NCBI RefSeq assembly: GCF_008329535.1
Contig: NZ_NPKR01000011.1
Span: 1 to 64,000 of the forward strand
Origin: Mycolicibacterium sp. P1-18
GTDB lineage: Bacteria > Actinomycetota > Actinomycetes > Mycobacteriales > Mycobacteriaceae
Reading direction: 5' to 3'
Length of the DNA stretch: 64,000 nt
The notes under the pieces were generated by a model that was not told the origin of the DNA, made no database searches, and worked only from the letters and a program-made list of their open reading frames with translations. This document shows, piece by piece, positions 8,456-16,035 of this stretch. The first letter of the stretch is position 1; each line of letters starts with the position of its first letter. The position numbers and the translations under genes are program-made.

Positions 8456-9079
8456 TCAGTCGCGGGCCCACCGCGGGGTGATGAACACGCCTTCGGCCTC
8501 GACCGTGACGCCGTCCGCGTCGGCCAGGTGACCCGTCGCGAAGGTCTTCACACCCTCGGTCCGGACGATCGCGGCCTCGACGTGCAGGTCGCCCAGCGCC
8601 GTCATCCGGCGGTACCGCATGGTGATGGTGCCCGTCAGCCGCGGCTTGTCGGGCGCGCTCGCCGCGCCGCCGAGGGCGTGGTCGAGGATCAGCGCGGCGA
8701 CGCCCCCGTGGACGTGACCGGGCGGGCCCTCGTAGGCCGCGCCGAGGTGGAAGTCGGCGCGCACTCCGCCGTCGGCCGTCGGCACGAAGACCAGCGGCGG
8801 CGCGACGGGGTTGCGCATGCCGATCACGACGTTGCCCCACGGCATCTGGTCGCCGTCGCTGCCGAAGCGCACGCCGAACGAGCCCTCCAGTTGTCGCTCG
8901 CGCAGGCGCGCGGTGGCGGCGTCGATCTCGGCCTTGGCCAGCGCGACCGCCTCGGCGTCCACTTCGGTGCGGATGGTGGCGTCGACGAGCTCGCGCACGG
9001 ACTGGGTCAGCGGCTCGAAGATGCCGCGCAACCGTTCGACGTCCTCGGCGGTCAGGTTCTCCACGGGGAAGTCAAGCAC
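8456..9079 (-). CDS. PaaI-family acyl-CoA thioesterase (hotdog fold)
   Basis: 207 residues. The C-terminal hotdog domain contains GPPGHVHGGVAALILDHALG, where the HGG and the following Asp are the usual PaaI/4HBT catalytic region. About 75 residues of helical N-terminal extension precede it. I chose GTG 9079 (MLDFPVENL), as the frame upstream lacks coding character and runs into the TetR gene. A perfect KstR-type palindrome lies 9 bp upstream (9088-9101), suggesting steroid- or fatty-acyl-linked control. Likely hydrolyses CoA thioesters; chain preference unknown. Confidence 0.85.
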   Translation of the reverse strand: MLDFPVENLTAEDVERLRGIFEPLTQSVRELVDATIRTEVDAEAVALAKAEIDAATARLRERQLEGSFGVRFGSDGDQMPWGNVVIGMRNPVAPPLVFVPTADGGVRADFHLGAAYEGPPGHVHGGVAALILDHALGGAASAPDKPRLTGTITMRYRRMTALGDLHVEAAIVRTEGVKTFATGHLADADGVTVEAEGVFITPRWARD

Positions 9080-9087
9080 GCCTGAAC

Positions 9088-9101
9088 TAGAACACGTTCC
9101 A
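9088..9101. promoter_or_regulatory. KstR-type operator candidate before the thioesterase gene
   Basis: TAGAACACGTTCCA fits TNNAACNNGTTNNA at all fixed positions and ends 9 bp before the thioesterase GTG, a position where a bound repressor would block transcription. It is the second exact match in the window (the other is at 3456-3469). Confidence 0.5.
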
Positions 9102-9120
9102 GCGCCGGTGTCGAGCGCCG

Positions 9121-9687
9121 CTACCCGGCCGGCGCGGGCCCGACCAGGAGTTGGCGCACCACCGGCGCGGCCCAGCGGATCAGTTCGTCGTGGCTGAGGT
9201 CGGCCACGAACGGGTTGGTCAGGACGTAGCGCGTGGTCGCCAGGCCGATGATGAACGAACCCATCAGGCCGGCGCGTTGGCCCGGGTTGTCGGGGGTGAC
9301 GGCGAAGAGCACGGGCGCCACCTGGGTCGCGAAGACCTTGCGCATGGTGTCGGCCGCGGTGGCACTGGTCATCGCCGCCCGCAGCAGGGCGACGAAGGTG
9401 GTGTCGTCCTCCCAGACCGCGAAGAACTTGGGCAGCAGCACCTCGGCCACCCGGTCGGGGTCCACGCCGGTGAGGTCCGGCAGGTCGAGGGTGAACTCCA
9501 CCGCGGCCGCGAAGAGGTCCTGCTTGCTGCCGAAGTACCTGATGACCAGCGCGGGGTCGACGCCCACGTCCGCGGCCACCGCGCGCAGCGTCGTGCGCTC
9601 GTAGCCCTCTGCGCCGAAGCGCGCGCGGGCGGCGGCGAGGATGTCGGCGCGCGTCTCCTGCGCGTTGCGGGACCGGGTGGTTACCAT
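9121..9687 (-). CDS. TetR family transcriptional regulator
   Basis: 188 residues. The N-terminal helix-turn-helix is clear (ILAAARARFGAEGYERTTLRAVAADVGVDPALVIRYFGSKQDLF) and the remainder is the helical ligand-binding domain. ATG 9687 (MVTTRSRNAQ) is preferred because TACCCT lies 6 nt before it, giving a leaderless start; an ATG at 9705 is the alternative. It is divergent from the flavin monooxygenase across a 95-bp gap holding a 20-bp near-palindrome, so it probably represses that gene in response to an aromatic ligand. Confidence 0.88.
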   Translation of the reverse strand: MVTTRSRNAQETRADILAAARARFGAEGYERTTLRAVAADVGVDPALVIRYFGSKQDLFAAAVEFTLDLPDLTGVDPDRVAEVLLPKFFAVWEDDTTFVALLRAAMTSATAADTMRKVFATQVAPVLFAVTPDNPGQRAGLMGSFIIGLATTRYVLTNPFVADLSHDELIRWAAPVVRQLLVGPAPAG

Positions 9688-9743
9688 TCTCCGAGGGTAT
9701 GTCATCGACTGTTGACAGAGACCGCGAGACGCGCCTACCGTTC

Positions 9744-9763
9744 AAGTCACCACGTGTTGACTT
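9744..9763. promoter_or_regulatory. TetR operator candidate between regulator and monooxygenase
   Basis: AAGTCA-CCACGTGT-TGACTT, 18 of 20 positions symmetric, centred on CACGTG. It lies 18 bp before the monooxygenase ATG, so binding would block its transcription. Confidence 0.5.
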
Positions 9764-9781
9764 ATCCGACGGGAGTCGTCC

Positions 9782-11287
9782 ATGTTCCAAGACCGGGGCG
9801 AACTGCCCGTGCTCGTCGTCGGTGCCGGACCCACCGGCCTGACGGCCGCCCTCGAACTGTCACGACTGGGCATCCCCGTCCGCATCGTCGACTCGGCACT
9901 CGAACCGTCGACCACCAGCCGGGCACTCGGCATTCAGGCCCGCACCCTCGAACTGCTCAGGCCACGCGGTGTCGCCGACGACATGCTGGCACTCGGCAAC
10001 CGGGTGCGCCGGACCGCGCTGCACGTGCGCGGCCGTCAGATCGCGGCCGTCGACTTCACCCGGATGCCAAGCCAATTCGGCTTCGTCCTGATGCTGGCGC
10101 AATCCGAGACCGAACGTCTGCTCACCGAGCGGCTCGGTGAGCAGGGCGTCAAGGTGGAACGCGGCCTGAGCTTCACCGGCCTCGTCGACCGCGCCGAGTC
10201 CGTCGAGGTGACGCTCGCGGCCCCGGACGGCACCACCGACACCGTTGCGGCGTCCTACGTGATCGCCGCCGACGGGTCGCACAGCGCCGTCCGCAAGAGC
10301 CTCGGCCTGGCGTTCACGGGCCGGTCTCTCCCCCAGAACTACGTGCTGGGCGACCTGCACCTGGCCGGGGCCGTCGCAGAGGACCAACTGTCGATCTTCC
10401 TGGCCGCCAACGGATTCCTCGCGGTGTTTCCGATGGGCGAGGGCCGGTTCCGGTTCATGGCCACCGACCCCGACGGCGTCATCGGCGAGGATGCCGCACC
10501 CACCCTGGCCGACATCCAGACCCTCTACGACCGCACCGCCGGCATCCCCGCCCGGCTCTACGACCTGAACTGGAGCTCGCGGTTTCGCATCAACAGCCGC
10601 GTCGTGGAGACGCTGCGTCGCGGCCATGTCTTCCTGGGCGGCGACGCCGCCCACGTCCACAGCCCCGCCGGTGGGCAGGGCATGAACGCCGGCATTCAGG
10701 ACATGCTGAACCTGTCGTGGAAGCTGGCGATGGTGCTGCGCGGGCAGGCCGCCCCCGCACTGCTCGACACCTACGAGTCCGACCGACTGCCGGTGATCCG
10801 CCAGCTGGTCGGCATGACCGAACGGGCGACGACGGTATTCAACTCGACCAGTCCCCTGGCGCACGCCGCGCTCACCAGGCTGGCCCCGCTCGTCCTGTCG
10901 CGCACGGCGGTGCAGGATCGCGCCGCGCCGCGACTCGGCCAGCTCACCGCGTCGTACCGTGGGTGCCCGATCGCCAAGGGCGGCGGCCGGATTGGCGGCC
11001 TTCGGGCGGGTGACCGGGTGCCGGACGTCGCCCTGGCCGACGGCAGGCTCTACGACCTCCTCGGCGCCTCGGCGCTGACCTTGCTGGTGTCGGACGCCGG
11101 CCCCGACGTGGTCGACGCGGCCCGCCCGTGGGCCACGGCCGTCGCGGTGCGGCACGTGACGCTGCCCGCCGACGTGGCTTCCGGCCCGGCCTGGCTGCTG
11201 GTCCGGCCGGACGGTCATCTGGCGGCCGCCGGCCGGGCCGGCGACGGCGCTCGACTGTCGTCGTGGCTGCGCCGCTGGCTCGTGTGA
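9782..11287 (+). CDS. FAD-dependent aromatic monooxygenase (class A flavoprotein hydroxylase)
   Basis: 501 residues. The N-terminal FAD-binding GAGPTGLTAALELSRLG, the DG motif region VIAADGSHSAVRKSLGL and the GD motif GGDAAHVHSPAGGQGMNAGIQD are all in place, followed by a thioredoxin-like C-terminal domain as in pentachlorophenol/phenol monooxygenases. Expected reaction: NAD(P)H-dependent ortho-hydroxylation of a phenolic substrate. GGGAG ribosome site 7 nt before ATG 9782. It is a single gene opposite its probable TetR regulator; no ring-cleavage genes are adjacent, so the substrate is unknown. Confidence 0.9.
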   Translation: MFQDRGELPVLVVGAGPTGLTAALELSRLGIPVRIVDSALEPSTTSRALGIQARTLELLRPRGVADDMLALGNRVRRTALHVRGRQIAAVDFTRMPSQFGFVLMLAQSETERLLTERLGEQGVKVERGLSFTGLVDRAESVEVTLAAPDGTTDTVAASYVIAADGSHSAVRKSLGLAFTGRSLPQNYVLGDLHLAGAVAEDQLSIFLAANGFLAVFPMGEGRFRFMATDPDGVIGEDAAPTLADIQTLYDRTAGIPARLYDLNWSSRFRINSRVVETLRRGHVFLGGDAAHVHSPAGGQGMNAGIQDMLNLSWKLAMVLRGQAAPALLDTYESDRLPVIRQLVGMTERATTVFNSTSPLAHAALTRLAPLVLSRTAVQDRAAPRLGQLTASYRGCPIAKGGGRIGGLRAGDRVPDVALADGRLYDLLGASALTLLVSDAGPDVVDAARPWATAVAVRHVTLPADVASGPAWLLVRPDGHLAAAGRAGDGARLSSWLRRWLV

Positions 11288-11352
11288 GACCAGCCGCTCC
11301 CCTAGGATCGTCGGCAATCGCAGGGTCGAGAAGACGACGGTAGAGGTGGTGA

Positions 11353-12021
11353 GTGGTGGGGGCGCTGGGGTCGGACGGGTCCGGGCTGCCGGCCACCCTG
11401 GTCGAACTGGCCACCCAACGGCTCCGCGACGCGATCCTGCGCGGCGCACTCGAGCCCGGCGAGAAGATCGTCGAGGAACAACTGTGCGCCGACTTCGGCA
11501 TCAGCCGGGCGCCGCTGCGGGAGGCGTTGAGGCTGCTCGCCCAGCAGGGGCTCGTCGAGCATCTGCCGCGCCGAGGCTCCCGCGTGACGGAGTGGTCGCC
11601 CACCGACATCCTGCAACTCTTCGCGCTCCGCCACGTCCTGGAGCGCCACGCCGTCGAGACCGCCCTGCCGCTCGCCGACCCGGCGACCGCCCTTCAGCCG
11701 GTCCGCGACGCGCTGGCCGGCATGCACGAGGCCACCGACGACCTGGCGCGCGACGACGCCCACCGCCTGTTCCACGCCGCCGTCGTCCAGCTCGCCGACA
11801 ACCGCCAACTCGACATCACGCTCGAACCGATCCTGCTCAAGCTGCAGCTGCCCATGGCGATCAACCTCAGGTCCGAGGCGCGTCACCACCACGCCGAAGA
11901 CGGGGTCGCACGCCACCACGAGATCCTGGTCGCGCTGGAGGCCAACGACGCGGCCACCGTGCTGGCCGCCCTCGAGGGGCACGGCCACCTGGACTATCTG
12001 GACCTCGAGGTCGATCGCTAA
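11353..12021 (+). CDS. GntR family (FCD subfamily) transcriptional regulator
   Basis: 222 residues: an N-terminal winged helix (LRDAILRGALEPGEKIVEEQLCADFGISRAPLREALRLLAQQGLVEHLPRRGSRV) and a C-terminal all-helical FCD ligand domain with the metal-binding His region RHHHAEDGVARHHEIL. GTG start at 11353. It precedes the allophanate hydrolase operon by 57 bp, and a 17-bp palindrome in that gap is the likely operator. It probably responds to a ureide-type metabolite and represses the downstream genes. Confidence 0.9.
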   Translation: MVGALGSDGSGLPATLVELATQRLRDAILRGALEPGEKIVEEQLCADFGISRAPLREALRLLAQQGLVEHLPRRGSRVTEWSPTDILQLFALRHVLERHAVETALPLADPATALQPVRDALAGMHEATDDLARDDAHRLFHAAVVQLADNRQLDITLEPILLKLQLPMAINLRSEARHHHAEDGVARHHEILVALEANDAATVLAALEGHGHLDYLDLEVDR

Positions 12022-12059
12022 CACGATCGACACACAGCCGTACCGCGACCGGAATGATT

Positions 12060-12076
12060 CTGTCGACAATCGACAG
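12060..12076. promoter_or_regulatory. GntR operator candidate before the allophanate hydrolase gene
   Basis: Perfect inverted repeat CTGTCGA-CAA-TCGACAG ending 2 bp before the ATG at 12079. No Shine-Dalgarno sequence fits in this space, so the gene is either leaderless or read through from the regulator. Binding here would directly cover the transcription or translation start. Confidence 0.55.
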
Positions 12077-12078
12077 TT

Positions 12079-13491
12079 ATGGCTCAAGACGCACACGGAC
12101 CGTCGATCGGTCCCTCGGTGGCCGAGATCCTCGCCTCACACGCCGGGGGCACTGGATCACCCACGAAGACCGCGACCAGGGTGGCCGACGCCATCGCCGC
12201 CCGCGGGGACGACGGCACCTGGCTCTCCACCGTGCCGCGGGAGGAACTGCTCGCCGCGGCGGCGGCCATCGAGAACCGCCCCGGCGCACGGACTCTGCCG
12301 CTCTACGGCGTGCCGTTCGGAGTCAAGGACAGCATCGACGTCGAGGGCGTGCCGACCACCCTGTCCTGTCCCGACTACGCCTACGTGGCGACGGCCACCG
12401 CACCCGCCGTCCAGCGGTTGCTCGACGCCGGCGCGCTCTACGTCGGCAAGACCAACCTGGACCAGTTCGCCACCGGGCTGAACGGCACGAGGACGCCGTA
12501 CACCGTGCCGCGCAGCGTGTACGGCGGCGAGATGATCTCCGGCGGCTCGAGTTCGGGCTCCGCCCTCGCGGTCGCGCTCGGCCAGGTGCCGTTCGCCGTC
12601 GCCACCGACACGGCGGGATCCGGTCGCGTGCCCGCGGCCCTCAACGGCGTCGTCGGCTACAAGCCGTCGCGAGGACTGATCAGCACGGTCGGCCTCGTGC
12701 CGGCCTGCAAGTCGCTGGACTGCCTCAGCCTGATGGCGGGCTCGGTCGACGACGTCGACCGGGTGATGTACGTGATCACCGGCCGCGACGACGCCGACCC
12801 GTGGTCGCGGGACCGCGGGCCGCGCTTCTCCGGTGACGACGTCCGCGTGGGGCTGCCGCCGGTCGAGGAGCTCGAGTTCTTCGGCGACGACGCGATGCGC
12901 ACCGCGCACCTCGGGTTCCGCGACCACCTCGCCCGCCACGCCACGATCGTCGACGTCTCGCTCGAGCCGTTCCTCGCCGCGGGCACCCTGCTCTACCAGG
13001 GCCCGTGGGTGTCCGAGCGCCTCGTCGAATTCGGCGACTTCCTCGCCGAGAAGCCGGACTCGATCCACCCGGTGGTGCGCGACATCCTGCGCAGCGGCGA
13101 GAAGTACACCGCCGTCGACGCGTTCGCGGCGCTGCAGCGGTTGCAGGAGCTCAAGGCGGAGGTCGGGCGGCTGTGGGCCGGTGTCGACGTGCTCGTCGTC
13201 CCGACCATCGGGACCACCTTCACCGTCGCCGACGTGCTGGAGCGGCCCATCGAGTGCAACACCGTGCTGGGCCACTACACGCACTTCGGCAACCTCCTGG
13301 ACCTGCTGGGCGTGGCGGTGCCGCTGGGCACCACCGCCGACGGACGTCCTTACAGCGCAATGCTTCTGGGGCCCGCGCTGAGCGACGACACGGTGCTGCA
13401 CCTGGCGGCCCGGGTCCTCGACGAACCGCGCGCCGACGGCCAGGCCGGCGTCGACGCACTCGCCCCCACGACGACGGAGTCCCGCGCATGA
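12079..13491 (+). CDS. atzF: Allophanate hydrolase-type amidase (AtzF-like)
   Basis: 470-residue amidase-signature enzyme with the Ser-cisSer-Lys triad elements: Lys in GVKDSID, cis-Ser in GGSSSGSA, nucleophile region TDTAGSGRVPAA. The sequence SCPDYAYVATATAPAVQRLLDAGALYVGKTNLDQFATGLNGTR is characteristic of allophanate hydrolases. Compared with about 600 residues for full AtzF, the C-terminal decarboxylation/tetramerisation domain is missing; only the amidase domain is encoded. The reaction would be hydrolysis of allophanate toward ammonia and CO2. The stop overlaps the next gene start (ATGA). Context with a biuret hydrolase-like enzyme strengthens the call. Confidence 0.85.
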   Translation: MAQDAHGPSIGPSVAEILASHAGGTGSPTKTATRVADAIAARGDDGTWLSTVPREELLAAAAAIENRPGARTLPLYGVPFGVKDSIDVEGVPTTLSCPDYAYVATATAPAVQRLLDAGALYVGKTNLDQFATGLNGTRTPYTVPRSVYGGEMISGGSSSGSALAVALGQVPFAVATDTAGSGRVPAALNGVVGYKPSRGLISTVGLVPACKSLDCLSLMAGSVDDVDRVMYVITGRDDADPWSRDRGPRFSGDDVRVGLPPVEELEFFGDDAMRTAHLGFRDHLARHATIVDVSLEPFLAAGTLLYQGPWVSERLVEFGDFLAEKPDSIHPVVRDILRSGEKYTAVDAFAALQRLQELKAEVGRLWAGVDVLVVPTIGTTFTVADVLERPIECNTVLGHYTHFGNLLDLLGVAVPLGTTADGRPYSAMLLGPALSDDTVLHLAARVLDEPRADGQAGVDALAPTTTESRA

Positions 13492-14189
13492 CCACGACCG
13501 CCGAGGTACCCGCCGAGCCGTTCGCCTTCCCCCTCGTCGCGGGCAAGACCGCGCTGATCGTCATCGACATGCAGCGTGACTTCATTCTGCCCGGCGGGTT
13601 CGGCGAGAGCCTCGGCAACGACGTCGACCAGTTGCTCAAGGTGGTGCCCCCGCTGGCCGCGCTGATCGCGGCCGCCCGCGAGGCGGGCGTCATGGTGATC
13701 CACACCCGCGAGGGCCACGTGCCGGACTTGTCGGATTGCCCACCCGCCAAGCTCAACCGCGGCGCACCGAGCAAGCGCATCGGCGATCCGGGCAAGTACG
13801 GCCGCATCCTCATTCGCGGCGAGTACGGCCACGACATCCTCGACGAGCTGGCCCCCGTCGACGGCGAGGTGGTGATCGACAAACCGGGCAAGGGTGCGTT
13901 CTACGCCACGGAGCTCTCGACGATCCTCACCGACGCCGGCATCACCCAGTTGTTGATCACCGGGGTCACGACCGAGGTGTGCGTGCACACCACCACGAGA
14001 GAGGCCAACGACCGCGGGTACGAGTGTCTCGTCGTATCCGATTGCGTCGGTTCGTACTTCCCCGAGTTCCAACGCGTCGGCCTCGAGATGATCAAGGCCC
14101 AGGGCGGCATCTTCGGATGGGTCGCCGACACCTCCGCCGTCATACCGGCCATCCAATCCCTCGCCATCGCAACGCCTTCCCAGGCCTGA
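13488..14189 (+). CDS. biuH: Isochorismatase-family cysteine hydrolase, probable biuret hydrolase
   Basis: 233 residues with the cysteine-hydrolase triad pattern: Asp in VIDMQRDF, a central Lys in the DKPGKGAFYAT region, and the nucleophile Cys in ITGVTTEVCVHTT. The family includes biuret hydrolase (BiuH), ureidoacrylate hydrolase and triuret hydrolase. Pairing with allophanate hydrolase, the product-consuming enzyme of biuret hydrolysis, makes biuret the best-supported substrate. ATG overlaps the preceding stop by 4 bp, and the permease gene follows after 11 bp. Substrate assignment rests on context rather than on substrate-specific residues. Confidence 0.75.
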   Translation: MTTTAEVPAEPFAFPLVAGKTALIVIDMQRDFILPGGFGESLGNDVDQLLKVVPPLAALIAAAREAGVMVIHTREGHVPDLSDCPPAKLNRGAPSKRIGDPGKYGRILIRGEYGHDILDELAPVDGEVVIDKPGKGAFYATELSTILTDAGITQLLITGVTTEVCVHTTTREANDRGYECLVVSDCVGSYFPEFQRVGLEMIKAQGGIFGWVADTSAVIPAIQSLAIATPSQA

Positions 14190-14200
14190 GAGGACCGACC

Positions 14201-15808
14201 ATGTCGACCGACGTCACCGAAACCCCGTCCGATCCGCCGTCGCCGACACCGGAATCCGCGCCGGCAGTGTCCATCCCGTGGTGGACGCGGGGTGACACCA
14301 ACGCCTTCTTCGGCCTCGGCTTCAACATCCTGGTCAACGTCCTCACCCTGACCGGTCTGATGATCGGCGTGGTCAACGTGCCCGCCGGTGACGTGCTCGG
14401 CACGGTGCTGCCGGCGCTCGGCGTCGCCCTGATCCTGGGCAACCTGTACTACACGTTCCTGGCCCGGCGCCTGGCCAGGCGCGAGAACCGCACGGACGTC
14501 ACGGCATTGCCCTACGGCCCGAGCGTGCCGCACATGTTCATCGTCGTGTTCGTGGTGATGCTGCCGGTGTACCTCAACACCAAGGACGCGATGCAGGCCT
14601 GGCAGGCCGGCCTGGCGTGGGCGTTCATGATCGGCATCATCGTGATGATCGGCGCGTTCGTCGGTCCGTACATCCGCAAGCTGACCCCCCGCGCGGCGAT
14701 GCTCGGCACGCTGGCCGGCATCTCGATCACGTTCATCAGCATGCGGCCCGCCGCGCAGATGTGGGAGGCGGCATGGATCGGCTTGCCCGTCATGGCGATC
14801 ATCCTCATCGGGTTCTTCACCGACGTCCGGTTGCCGTTCGGCATCCCCGTCGGATTGGCGGCCCTGCTGGTCGGCACGGCGATCGGCTGGATCGGTGGCT
14901 ACATGTCGGCTCCCGACGTGAGCCAGGCGGTCTCCGACATCGCGATCGGCGTGCCGGACCTGCGGGTCGACATGCTGCTGTCCGGATTGTCCAACCTCGC
15001 CCCGCTGCTCGGGACCGCAATACCGTTGGGCGTCTACAACTTCACCGAGGCCATGAGCAACGTGGAGAGCGCCGCGGCGGCCGGTGACGACTACAACCTG
15101 CGCAGCGTGCTGCTGGCCGACGGGGCCGGGGCGTGCATCGGGTCGGCGTTCGGATCCCCGTTTCCGCCCGCGGTGTACATCGGACATCCCGGCTGGAAGG
15201 ACGCCGGCGGCCGCGCCGGATACTCGTTGGCCAGCGGTGTCGTCATCGGAATCCTGTGCTTCCTGGGCCTGTTCGGCGTGCTGGACGCGCTGCTCCCGGT
15301 GCCGGCGATCGTGCCGATCCTGCTGTACATCGGGCTGCTGATCGGCGCCCAGGCGTTCCAGGCCGTGCCGAGGCTGCACGCCATCGCCGTGGTGGCGGCG
15401 ATCCTGCCGAACCTCGCGCAGTGGGCCAGCGGTCTGATCGACAACGCTCTTAACGCCGCGGGCACGTCGGCGAGCGCGGTCGGCATGGAGAAGCTCAACG
15501 GCGCCGGCGTGGTGTACGAGGGTTTGCAGACCCTCGGCGAGGGCGCGGTGCTGGTCGGCTTGGTGCTCGGCACCATGGTCACCCTCATCCTGGAGAAGAA
15601 GTTCCTCTACGCCGCGATCGCGTCGGCGGTCGGGGCGGTGCTGTCGTTCATCGGGCTCATTCACGCACCGCAGGTGGCCTGGGCCGCCAATCCGGCCGTC
15701 GCCCTTGGCTATCTGTTCTTCGGCGTGGTCTGCGTGCTGTATTCGTTCCTGCCCGGGGCGAAGGATCCGGTGGTCGTCGACGAGGCCGACGTCGTCGCAG
15801 GCCACTAG
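14201..15808 (+). CDS. NCS2/AzgA-like permease of the biuret/ureide operon
   Basis: 535 residues, about 12 hydrophobic segments. NVLTLTGLMIGVVNVPAGD near the N-terminus and NFTEAMSNVESAAAAGDDYNLRSVLLADGAGACIGSAFGSPFPPAVYIGHPGWKDAGGRAGYSL resemble the conserved helices of xanthine/uracil-type (NCS2) permeases. It is the last gene of the GntR-atzF-biuH operon and probably imports the ureide substrate (biuret or a related urea derivative). ATG 14201 follows GAGAGGA. The last codons (GGCCACTAG) are the beginning of a 46-bp repeat found again 126 bp downstream. Confidence 0.82.
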   Translation: MSTDVTETPSDPPSPTPESAPAVSIPWWTRGDTNAFFGLGFNILVNVLTLTGLMIGVVNVPAGDVLGTVLPALGVALILGNLYYTFLARRLARRENRTDVTALPYGPSVPHMFIVVFVVMLPVYLNTKDAMQAWQAGLAWAFMIGIIVMIGAFVGPYIRKLTPRAAMLGTLAGISITFISMRPAAQMWEAAWIGLPVMAIILIGFFTDVRLPFGIPVGLAALLVGTAIGWIGGYMSAPDVSQAVSDIAIGVPDLRVDMLLSGLSNLAPLLGTAIPLGVYNFTEAMSNVESAAAAGDDYNLRSVLLADGAGACIGSAFGSPFPPAVYIGHPGWKDAGGRAGYSLASGVVIGILCFLGLFGVLDALLPVPAIVPILLYIGLLIGAQAFQAVPRLHAIAVVAAILPNLAQWASGLIDNALNAAGTSASAVGMEKLNGAGVVYEGLQTLGEGAVLVGLVLGTMVTLILEKKFLYAAIASAVGAVLSFIGLIHAPQVAWAANPAVALGYLFFGVVCVLYSFLPGAKDPVVVDEADVVAGH

Positions 15809-15845
15809 GCCCGCGCCGAGTCGCGCCCGTCACAGCACCCGGCCG
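15800..15845 (+). repeat. 46-bp direct repeat, copy 1 (includes the permease stop codon)
   Basis: Starts at GGCCACTAGGCCCGCGCC and is repeated at 15926-15971 with one mismatch (CACC versus AACC). The two copies bracket a large hairpin. Copy 1 contains the last two codons and stop of the permease gene, so copy 2 is a duplicated gene end. Confidence 0.9.
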
Positions 15846-15905
15846 CGAGCAGACGTAAAAGGCCCTCAATCGCGGCAATTCAGGGCACTTTGCGTCTGCT
15901 CGCGG
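15843..15905. terminator. Long inverted repeat of the GCGAGCAGACG type
   Basis: Left arm 15843-15866 and right arm 15882-15905 pair at 21 of 24 positions (outer 13 bp CCGCGAGCAGACG perfect) around a 15-nt loop. Located after the permease operon, it could terminate transcription in both directions. I recall very similar GCGAGCAGACGCAAA hairpins scattered between genes of fast-growing mycobacteria, which needs a search to confirm. Confidence 0.6.
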
Positions 15906-15925
15906 AGCGGACTGCTCGCGGGGCG

Positions 15926-15971
15926 GGCCACTAGGCCCGCGCCGAGTCGCGCCCGTCACAGCAACCGGCCG
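15926..15971 (+). repeat. 46-bp direct repeat, copy 2
   Basis: 45 of 46 bases identical to 15800-15845. It is non-coding here and lies between the hairpin and the TetR gene. Confidence 0.9.
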
Positions 15972-15976
15972 AGGGT

Positions 15977-15995
15977 GTCGGGCTTAACGCCCGAC
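15977..15995. other. Small perfect stem-loop
   Basis: GTCGGGC-TTAAC-GCCCGAC, a 7-bp perfect stem with a 5-nt loop, directly before the TetR operator candidate. It could add termination of the upstream operon or be part of the regulator leader. Confidence 0.4.
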
Positions 15996-16019
15996 TTCGT
16001 GGTCACTTGTCTACGAAGT
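15994..16019. promoter_or_regulatory. Inverted repeat at the TetR gene start (autoregulatory operator candidate)
   Basis: ACTTCGT (15994-16000) and ACGAAGT (16013-16019) are perfect inverted repeats 12 bp apart, ending 16 bp before ATG 16036. Position and symmetry fit autorepression by the TetR protein encoded just downstream. Confidence 0.45.
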
Positions 16020-16035
16020 GGCCTACGCTATTCAC

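Noticed and set aside
9088..9790. Thioesterase frame extended through the TetR gene
   Set aside because: The extension overlaps a clear TetR gene in another frame and is low-complexity; the conserved protein begins at GTG 9079.
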